DNA from: UBA6398 sp963660485
GTDB taxonomy: Bacteria; Bacteroidota; Bacteroidia; Bacteroidales; Bacteroidaceae
DNA: 64,000 nt
Assembly (NCBI GenBank): GCA_963660485.1
Contig: CAVKYH010000001.1
Span: 62,001 to 126,000, forward strand
Direction: 5' to 3'
Part shown: positions 58,417 to 64,000 of the stretch, one piece after another
Numbering within the stretch: the first letter of the stretch is position 1
How the letters are laid out: every line of letters begins with the position of its first letter
Translations under genes and position numbers: made by a program
The notes under the pieces: generated by a model
Database searches by the model: none
What the model was told of the DNA's origin: nothing
What the model saw: the letters and a program-made list of their open reading frames with translations, nothing else

Positions 58417-59394
58417 TTACTTGTTCAATTTTAATACCCAGGCTTCTTTTGCAAAGTCCTTGTCGTTTATCTTGTTGAGCGCGGTTTGTGCTTCGCTCTC
58501 GTTTTCGAAATGCGAGTAAACCACTCTGCGCATGCTCTTTGTCTCAATTATTTTAACGTCGTTGTATCCTTGTGCATTGAGCGAGGATACAAATTCTTCT
58601 GCGTTTCGTTTGCTTACGGCGCTAGCCAATACTATTGTGTAGGCAGCCGTTGGCATTGCGCTGGTTTCTGCAGAAGTTTTTTCTTGCTTGCTTTCCACGG
58701 GCACAGCCACGGGTTTCGCCGCCGGTTTCACCGTTTCTTGTTTTGAGGGTATGCCGAATGTTCCAATCATCGATGAGGTTTGCATTGTGCTCATGCTGTT
58801 GTCGTTGACCGGAGATGTGAATGCAAAAAACAGTATTACGGCTGCAGCAATGGCAATGGCCTTGTGGATAAAAGACTTGCGGAAAGAAAAGTTGTAGGTC
58901 TTGTTTTCCTCTTCCTGTTCTTCGTATTCGGTTGTTGCTTCTGCTGTTTCGGTTGCGATTTTTTCCTTTGCTTTTGGCAATGTGGCTACTCCGAAATTCG
59001 GCAATCCGAAGAGTTCGGGGGTTGCGGCCTGAGATGCGGAAGTTTCGAAACTGTATGCTTCGTCTGATGTCTTTACCAATATGCCGAGGCTCTCGAAATG
59101 AACTTTTCCGCAGTCGTTGAGTTGCTGTCTTACTTTGGAAATTTCGCTATCCACCAGTTTTGAGGCGTCGGGGTAGTTGAGCCCGTGTCTTTCCATATAG
59201 GCTTGCACCATAAGCCCGTCGTTCAGGGTGAGCGCGCGGTTGAATCCGATTACCCTCTGGGGTGAAACAAACTCTTTATTATTCGTGTTGTAATTTGCAG
59301 ATTTGTAATGAGCTATAAACCCACCAATACCGGGGAGAATAACACAGTCATTCTCTGCTAACAGACAAATAATATTTCTCGACAGTTCGTTCAT
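58417..59394 (-). CDS. HU-like/CCDC81-type protein with membrane helix and SPOR domain
   Basis: A 325-residue protein with an N-terminal HU-like domain in two parts (LSRNIICLLAENDCVILPGI, RVIGFNRALTLNDGLMVQAY, VHFESLGILVKTSDEAYSF). A linker, a membrane helix at about residues 185-203 (AIAIAAAVILFFAFTS) and a Pro/Lys-rich periplasmic spacer follow. A C-terminal SPOR domain covers about residues 245-325 (YTIVLASAVSKRNAEEFVS). SPOR domains bind denuded peptidoglycan at division sites, so this links a cytoplasmic HU-like domain with septal wall. ATG 59394 is chosen because a promoter box sits just 6 bases before it; a longer frame to 59466 crosses that box. Confidence 0.85.
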   Translation of the reverse strand: MNELSRNIICLLAENDCVILPGIGGFIAHYKSANYNTNNKEFVSPQRVIGFNRALTLNDGLMVQAYMERHGLNYPDASKLVDSEISKVRQQLNDCGKVHFESLGILVKTSDEAYSFETSASQAATPELFGLPNFGVATLPKAKEKIATETAEATTEYEEQEEENKTYNFSFRKSFIHKAIAIAAAVILFFAFTSPVNDNSMSTMQTSSMIGTFGIPSKQETVKPAAKPVAVPVESKQEKTSAETSAMPTAAYTIVLASAVSKRNAEEFVSSLNAQGYNDVKIIETKSMRRVVYSHFENESEAQTALNKINDKDFAKEAWVLKLNK

Positions 59395-59400
59395 CTTTTG

Positions 59401-59408
59401 CAAAGTTA
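59401..59408 (-). promoter_or_regulatory. -7 promoter box directly before the HU/SPOR start
   Basis: TAACTTTG on the minus strand is followed by only 6 bases and the ATG. A TTTG at about 17 bases upstream could be its -33 element. This would give a leaderless mRNA. Confidence 0.5.
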
Positions 59409-59532
59409 GCGAAAAAAGTCGTAAACAAAATGCCGCGTTTTTAATTCGTATTGTCAAATGCTTCAAATAAGGTTTGTATGTATTTGTAGAATAGGGTGGT
59501 ATAAAAAATGTGTAGGCTGGAAAAATAATATA

Positions 59533-59646
59533 GCCGCATCTGTTTTTTCCGAGATGCGGTTTCGTTGAAACGAGGTCTGATGTAATTTAAATTAGATGCG
59601 TCGGAATTTAAATTAGGTCTGACCTCGTAAAACCGATATCTGATGA
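59533..59646. repeat. Palindromic repeat copy 15 (composite class 1)
   Basis: GCCGCATCTGTTTTTTCC, CGAGATGCGGTTTCG, GAGGTCTGATGTAA, TTTAAATTAGATGCGTCGG, AATTTAAATTAGG and AGGTCTGACCTCG follow each other. CGATATCTGATGAAT comes at the end as a class-2-like unit. The first 30 bases form their own outer-arm hairpin, and the left half of the 32-base palindrome is missing. Confidence 0.85.
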
Positions 59647-59843
59647 ATAAAATTCCTTGTCGTTGATTCGCCTTCTGTAATATGTTTTATTCCGTAGGTT
59701 GAAGATTGTGATAGTCCCAAGACTTGTTGAGCGAACGACAAAGAACGGGGAAAATGTGATAAAAACAATATGGAACAAGAGAAAAAGCAATAAAGAAATC
59801 TGCTTCTCAAATGCCGTTTTCAGAAGAACTTTTTTGCCGAAAA
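59647..59843. other. Gene-free stretch between repeat copies 15 and 16
   Basis: AT-rich sequence without a supported gene, RNA or promoter box. Open frames of about 60 codons here show no family pattern. Confidence 0.4.
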
Positions 59844-59897
59844 ATAATGTCTGACATCGTTTAAAAGATATCAGACATTGTTTTTACGATATGCCGT
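59844..59897. repeat. Palindromic repeat copy 16 (class 2)
   Basis: Two units AATGTCTGACATCG and GATATCAGACATTG flank GTTTAAAA, followed by GTTTTTACGATATGCCG. It lies 31 bases beyond the folB stop. Confidence 0.85.
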
Positions 59898-59927
59898 ATA
59901 TGATTTTGCATATCTTTTTTCGCAGGA

Positions 59928-60299
59928 TTATCTTGCCACTGTAATCGTAACCGAAGCGTTCATTCCGTCGGCTCCAACGGGAGGATTTGGTTTGGTAACG
60001 GTAACTTCGGCTGCAAGAATGCCGTTTATTTTTATAATGGCTTCACCTATTTTGTAGGCAAGCCGTTCCAATAAATTTACTGGGGCTTTTACGGTTTCGC
60101 GTATCTGATTGTAGATTTCCGAATAGTCGGGGGAATCGGTAAAATCATCGTTTAAGAACGCCCCTGGTTGGGTTTTTGCCGTAAGTTTCACGCTTACGAC
60201 AATCGGTTCGCCAATTTCCTTTTCGTCGTCGCCCACTCCTATTTGCACGTAAAAGTGCATGCTGTCGAGGGCAATGGTATATGTTTCGCTTAGCATCAT
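59928..60299 (-). CDS. folB: Dihydroneopterin aldolase
   Basis: FolB cleaves dihydroneopterin to hydroxymethyl-dihydropterin and glycolaldehyde in folate synthesis. The 123-residue sequence has YVQIGVGDDEKEIGEPIVV (binding Glu region), then SPDYSEIYNQIRE, and PVNLLERLAYKIGE with a conserved Glu/Leu block. The C-terminal VTVTKPNPPVGADG carries the catalytic Lys. Length is normal. It overlaps the mltG stop by 4 bases and closes the unit. Confidence 0.94.
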   Translation of the reverse strand: MMLSETYTIALDSMHFYVQIGVGDDEKEIGEPIVVSVKLTAKTQPGAFLNDDFTDSPDYSEIYNQIRETVKAPVNLLERLAYKIGEAIIKINGILAAEVTVTKPNPPVGADGMNASVTITVAR

Positions 60300-61306
60300 T
60301 TTATTCCCCTTTCGTTTAGAGCCTTTGAATAGCGCGCGGCGTTTGCGAGGTGTTCAGAATAGGTGCGCGCAAAATTGTGTGTGCCCGAAAAATCCTCCTT
60401 GGCACACATATATATATAGTTGTGCTTGGCATAGTTGAGCACTGCGTTGATGCCAGCCACGCTTGCCACACGAATCGGTCCGGGAGGGAGCCCTATGTTG
60501 CGGTAGGTGTTGTAGGGGCTTTGAATGTTGAGCAAATCGTGATAAATTCTGCGCAGCGCAAAACGTTTCCAGGCAAACTTAATGGTTGGGTCGGCTTGCA
60601 GCGGCATTTGTGCCTTTAGACGGTTGATATACATGCCTGCAATAGCCGGCTTTTCCTCATTGTTTGCAGTCTCCTCGTCAACTATCGACGCCAAAGTGTA
60701 GACCTCGTTTGGAGTGAGCGGTATGGCGTTTGCCTTTTCTACCCGGCTGTCGGTCCAGAAAGCATTGCTTTCTTTTTTCATACGCTGCAGGAATTTCTCC
60801 AATGAGATGTTCCAGTAAATTTCATAGGTGTTGGGGATAAATAGGCAGTATACCGTTGCCGTGTCGACGCCGTATGCCGAAATTTTCTCGGAGTCTTTCA
60901 CCGTTTTGAGAAATTCGAGTGAGTCGATCATCAAGTTGTGGGAAACGAAACCTGCCATGTCTTCCATTGTTCGCACCGAAGGAATTGTCAACTCCACGGG
61001 AGACTGGTGTCCGCCGCGCAGGGAACGGAAAAAACGGAATGCACTTTCGCCAGGCTGCAATGCATATCTACCTGTGAGCGGGTGTTTGTCGTAATTGGTC
61101 AAAGCGGCCATGAGCGAAACGCCCCAGCGTTGCGGCCAATGGGCTATGTGGGAAAGTTGTGTGGCAACGGAATCTTTTGTGTCGTTGTTGTCCACGTAAA
61201 CATAAGCGGTTTCTTTTCCTTTCAGCATAGGGGCAAACACCGTGTAAGCTCCCAACAATAAAACTACAACCGCAATGGCTGCAATGACAATGGCTTTGTG
61301 TTTCAT
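60296..61306 (-). CDS. mltG: Endolytic transglycosylase MltG (YceG-like)
   Basis: MltG cuts nascent glycan strands near the inner membrane and sets their length. The 336-residue protein has an N-terminal membrane helix (VIAAIAVVVLLLGAYTVFA) and a LysM-like part. The YceG domain follows, with catalytic Glu in YTLASIVDEETANNEEKP; the family usually has IVEKET or a close variant, and here Asp-Glu-Glu stands at that place. AGMYINRLKAQMPLQADPT and QSPYNTYRNIGLPPGPI are typical. It starts 23 bases after the DUF6057 stop. Confidence 0.93.
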   Translation of the reverse strand: MKHKAIVIAAIAVVVLLLGAYTVFAPMLKGKETAYVYVDNNDTKDSVATQLSHIAHWPQRWGVSLMAALTNYDKHPLTGRYALQPGESAFRFFRSLRGGHQSPVELTIPSVRTMEDMAGFVSHNLMIDSLEFLKTVKDSEKISAYGVDTATVYCLFIPNTYEIYWNISLEKFLQRMKKESNAFWTDSRVEKANAIPLTPNEVYTLASIVDEETANNEEKPAIAGMYINRLKAQMPLQADPTIKFAWKRFALRRIYHDLLNIQSPYNTYRNIGLPPGPIRVASVAGINAVLNYAKHNYIYMCAKEDFSGTHNFARTYSEHLANAARYSKALNERGIK

Positions 61307-61329
61307 AAAAATAAAACGGTTTGCTTTTA

Positions 61330-63036
61330 TTACTTAGAATAATCGGGTAGGGGGGCAACTTGGCGGAACATCAGGTAGCTCCAATAAGTTGAGGCGTATT
61401 CACTGATGTTTTGTTTCTGCTTGCTCTTTGCCATGAAGTCCATGAAATATTGATCGAGTGTGTGATCGTATTCCGCAATAGTGTGAGCCGTGGAATCGCG
61501 CGACGCTAATGCGGCAATTGCTTCGGCATACGGGCGTGGCAGTTCCTGACCTTTGTAAAGATTGAAATGGCCCAAGATGATTCCGAACTTATCCACTTCT
61601 TTGTTCAGCAGCAAGCTACACAAAACATAGTCGAGCAGTTTTTTGTTCTTCGGGTTTCTCTCGAAAAGGCGGAACATCTCCGACGCCATAAGGTAGGCCC
61701 CGACAAAAGTATCGCTCCTATAAGGCGGCAACTTTATCTTCCCTTTTGAATTTGCGGCTTCGAGTTTTTTAAGACGTGCTTTCCGGCTTTCCACAAACTC
61801 CGTGTTGGTGCAACTTTTAGACAGCAGATTGATATAATATCTCGCCACGCCCAAATCGTGAGAGTTAAGCGCGTAATCAGTTTTGAAACGCAACGATCTG
61901 AAACACTCGTTCTCCCGCTGTATTACTCCATATTCGAAAGCTTGGTGGAACGCCTCGTCCCAAATACCGATGTTTTCGTAGAACTGCCGGTTGAAGTTTA
62001 CATAGAAAGGGCGTTGGTCATGACGAAACAAGAATTGCTCCGGACTGTTTATGGGATAGGAAAATAAGGATTGCACCATATTTCCCGTGGCATTCAAAGC
62101 AAGAAGCATATAATCCATCAAAACTTTACTGCCCACGGCATCTTCGTAAGGAATTTCCGAGATAATTCCGTACCAGTCCTTTTGGTCAGCCATCAAAGAG
62201 ATTTTGTTTGTGCGCTCTGCGAATTTAAGTTCTTTGTATGAAAGCATCAGCGCAACAAAGCCCAATATAATTACCGGCGTGATGGTATATCCTATTAATT
62301 TGTGGAGTTTCTTTGTAAACGGAACTATACATGCGAATGTCGTCAACAGATATGCCGTTAGAATCTTTGCGGTGAAAGAATCGGAAAGTCCTGCAAAAGG
62401 TCGCTCTGTAAACGGAACGAAAGCAATGGAATCCGACCATAAACGCGGGACAAACAAACTGAGAAGCAAGGCAACGGCTGTAATTATGCTTGGATACGTC
62501 TTGCTGCGGTTGAATAGCTCCCAAGCAAGGAAGACTACAAACAAAAGAGTGGATTCATACCATGTGATAAATCCGAAAGCAGGTATAGGCAGTAGGATAA
62601 CGTAGATGCTGCGGGCTAAAGGGGATTTGATTAAGGAATGAAGGTATAGAAACAACGCAAAAAACAGGAAGTTGAGCGATATGTCGAAGAAAGGGAAAGA
62701 AAAATAGACGAGGCTCAACGCAGGAAAGAATGTAACCCAATACAGGTCGCTTTTGCCGTGGTTTTTAAGCGTGAGAAATGTCAGGAAAACAGATGCTGAT
62801 ATTACCAACGTGTAAATCAACGCACCAATCCAAGGTATGTAGAAAAACTGCGTGAGAAAGTCTTGTAAGTAAGCCGTGAATCCTTGGTATCGCGTCAGTA
62901 CTTCAGTTGTGAATTCTTTGGTCAGCAAAAAAAGATCCTCGCCTTCCATAATCTGCAATGTGCTCGGAAAATAAACAAGCAGCATTACAAACGTAATGAT
63001 AGTGGACGCAGTGAAAAAAATATAGAAACGTTTCAT
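61330..63036 (-). CDS. DUF6057 family membrane protein
   Basis: A 568-residue protein. The N-terminal half has about ten membrane helices (first: IFFTASTIITFVMLLVYF; one with VIYLL-like ILLPIPAFGFITWYESTLLF). The C-terminal half is soluble and helical with TPR-like spacing (GVARYYINLLSKSC, LLDYVLCSLLLNKEVDKF, YWSYLMFRQVAPLPDYSK). It belongs to the Bacteroidota DUF6057 family, whose function is unknown. It follows the PD40/CxxCH protein by 8 bases and precedes mltG by 23, so these are probably one transcript. The 36354-37538 protein is a shorter relative. Confidence 0.85.
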   Translation of the reverse strand: MKRFYIFFTASTIITFVMLLVYFPSTLQIMEGEDLFLLTKEFTTEVLTRYQGFTAYLQDFLTQFFYIPWIGALIYTLVISASVFLTFLTLKNHGKSDLYWVTFFPALSLVYFSFPFFDISLNFLFFALFLYLHSLIKSPLARSIYVILLPIPAFGFITWYESTLLFVVFLAWELFNRSKTYPSIITAVALLLSLFVPRLWSDSIAFVPFTERPFAGLSDSFTAKILTAYLLTTFACIVPFTKKLHKLIGYTITPVIILGFVALMLSYKELKFAERTNKISLMADQKDWYGIISEIPYEDAVGSKVLMDYMLLALNATGNMVQSLFSYPINSPEQFLFRHDQRPFYVNFNRQFYENIGIWDEAFHQAFEYGVIQRENECFRSLRFKTDYALNSHDLGVARYYINLLSKSCTNTEFVESRKARLKKLEAANSKGKIKLPPYRSDTFVGAYLMASEMFRLFERNPKNKKLLDYVLCSLLLNKEVDKFGIILGHFNLYKGQELPRPYAEAIAALASRDSTAHTIAEYDHTLDQYFMDFMAKSKQKQNISEYASTYWSYLMFRQVAPLPDYSK

Positions 63037-63044
63037 TCGAGATC

Positions 63045-64000
63045 TTATTTTATGCGAAACAAATCAGATGTTTTTTCTCTGTCAAGCGTTACTTTTTCCT
63101 TTATAAACTCTGGAATATTGTAGGCATATAGTAATGTGCTGTTTTGTTCCGGGTCTTTTTGGGGCAATAAGAAAGGCTTTGTGAATTTTCCGTCTGCATC
63201 GCAGTGAGAGATAAAGAGTCGCGTGTATTTGCCGTCAATTCGTCGCGAACTGAAAAGAATCCATCGACTATTGGAACTCCAAGAATGATAGCTGTCGGAA
63301 TATTTGCTGTTCAAAACCTCTGTGCTGATAGTTTTTCCCGTATTTGCATCTTTCATAACCAAATCTGCTTCGGCGTGTTGAATAGGGAATGTAGCACAAT
63401 CGGCTTTGGTGAACATTATAAACTTACCGTCGGGCGATATTCGGGGGAAAGAAACGCTGCCGCCTTCATGCGCGGGACTGTAGATAGTATCTATTTTGCT
63501 TCCTAAATTGCCGGTAGTGGCATCAAAAGGCACGCGTATTAAAGCGTATTTCATCTTTTCAAAATAGGCTTGCATCTTTTGACGTTGTTGTTCGGAAATG
63601 TTCAAATGGGCTACGCACAGGTACAAATATTTCCCGTCGGGCGAAAAACTCGGAAACGTTTCCCAATCGGGACTTCCGCAAAACCTTTGGTCTGTGATGA
63701 TTTTATTGTTTTCTACATCATAGATGATAAGGTCGGAATTCATATCGAAAACTTCGATCTTGTTGCGGCTTATTCCGTAGAACGTCTGTCGTGTGGTGTT
63801 GGACGAGAATGCTATGTATTTTCCCGAAGGATGCCAATAGGGATAGGTCGCACTTTTCTTCGGGCCCAATTGTTCTATCGCCAATTTGAGGGTCTTGCCA
63901 TTCAATGTAAGGACTGTGCCCCCACCTTCTCCGCGGGCGTGGAAAAGCCAATTCTTGGAATCGTAATTGCAAAAACTATGGCAATTTACACAACCTTTAT
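63045..64000 (-). CDS. PD40 (TolB-like) protein with CxxCH motif, 5' end outside window
   Basis: The frame is open to the window edge, so only the C-terminal 318 codons or so are seen; a TTG at 63905 is not the start. The visible part begins KGCVNCHSFCNYD, a CxxCH motif of the c-type heme kind. It continues with WDPSG-like PD40 beta-propeller repeats (ATYPYWHPSGKYIAFSSN, PSFSPDGKYLYLCVAHL, FPRISPDGKFIMFTKADC, SYHSWSSNSRWILFSSR). The Cys pair and His could bind heme or be a redox site; export is expected but cannot be seen. It is the first visible gene of the unit with DUF6057, mltG and folB. Confidence 0.8.
   Translation of the reverse strand, partial: KGCVNCHSFCNYDSKNWLFHARGEGGGTVLTLNGKTLKLAIEQLGPKKSATYPYWHPSGKYIAFSSNTTRQTFYGISRNKIEVFDMNSDLIIYDVENNKIITDQRFCGSPDWETFPSFSPDGKYLYLCVAHLNISEQQRQKMQAYFEKMKYALIRVPFDATTGNLGSKIDTIYSPAHEGGSVSFPRISPDGKFIMFTKADCATFPIQHAEADLVMKDANTGKTISTEVLNSKYSDSYHSWSSNSRWILFSSRRIDGKYTRLFISHCDADGKFTKPFLLPQKDPEQNSTLLYAYNIPEFIKEKVTLDREKTSDLFRIK

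Noticed and set aside
59608..59810. Minus-strand open frames of 60-65 codons between copies 15 and 16
   Set aside because: They overlap repeat DNA, have no family pattern and no promoter box.

Overview
The window reads as a chromosomal segment of a Bacteroidales bacterium (phylum Bacteroidota), probably close to Muribaculaceae, Prevotellaceae or Barnesiellaceae. Several features point there. Promoters carry TAnnTTTG -7 boxes instead of the E. coli -10. Shine-Dalgarno sites are scarce. There are phylum-typical families: an HU-like/SPOR protein, a 'putative porin', head-GIN and DUF5024 proteins, DUF6057 and DUF5715 proteins. Secreted proteins end in a '..GIYIVNGKKV.KK' tail. No phage, plasmid or complete insertion sequence was seen, and both window ends cut through genes (ftsZ at the left, a PD40/CxxCH protein at the right).

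Layout. 1-3.0 kb: end of ftsZ, a YqeY protein and an SLC13 carrier. 3.0-3.8 kb: a gene-poor stretch with palindromic repeats and the relic of a secreted-protein gene. 3.8-5.1 kb (minus): tRNA-Tyr, ribH and a TPR membrane protein. 5.3-7.8 kb (plus): recF, a DUF721 gene and aroC. 8-17.4 kb (minus): a BspA-like surface protein, gdhA, a secreted clan GH-D-like glycosidase, and the serC-serA-DUF1015 serine operon. 17.8-20.4 kb (plus): an M15-like DUF5715 protein, truA and an EamA transporter. 20.6-22.7 kb (minus): a secreted nuclease/phosphatase and an acyltransferase. 22.8-38.2 kb (plus): an OPT transporter, rpsP, guaA, a porin, then a six-gene run PBP1A-kdsB-MORN-glgB-DUF6057-like-NrdJ C-terminal domain. 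38.5-45 kb (minus): an ECF sigma/anti-sigma cluster, a GH13 enzyme, fabD and an Asn-rich secreted protein. 45.2-46.4 kb (plus): an orphan histidine kinase. 46.6-57.2 kb (minus): a fucosidase-aguA-aguB operon, an uncharacterised lipoprotein pair, rpmE2, an ABM protein and mnmA-ubiE-aroE. 57.3 kb (plus): mgsA. 58-64 kb (minus): an HU/SPOR protein with a small secreted protein, then PD40-DUF6057-mltG-folB.

Most genes are housekeeping (division, translation, serine, aromatic, purine, folate, riboflavin and menaquinone synthesis, LPS Kdo, peptidoglycan). Gut-commensal functions are added: glycosidases for host or plant glycans, peptide and dicarboxylate import, agmatine use and glycogen branching.

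The most unusual thing in the window is a family of modular palindromic repeats at about 16 loci. They are built from an 11-base GTC(T/A)GAC palindrome, a TTTAAA linker, a 32-base palindrome and GCATCTCGT/ACGAGATGC outer arms. Almost all lie between genes, many look like bidirectional terminators, and one copy sits in frame inside the coding region of a membrane protein at 36354-37538. Other points of note are an orphan C-terminal domain of a class II ribonucleotide reductase, two DUF6057-type proteins (one next to a CxxCH-bearing PD40 protein), and three genes whose promoter boxes lie only 6-8 bases from the start codon.
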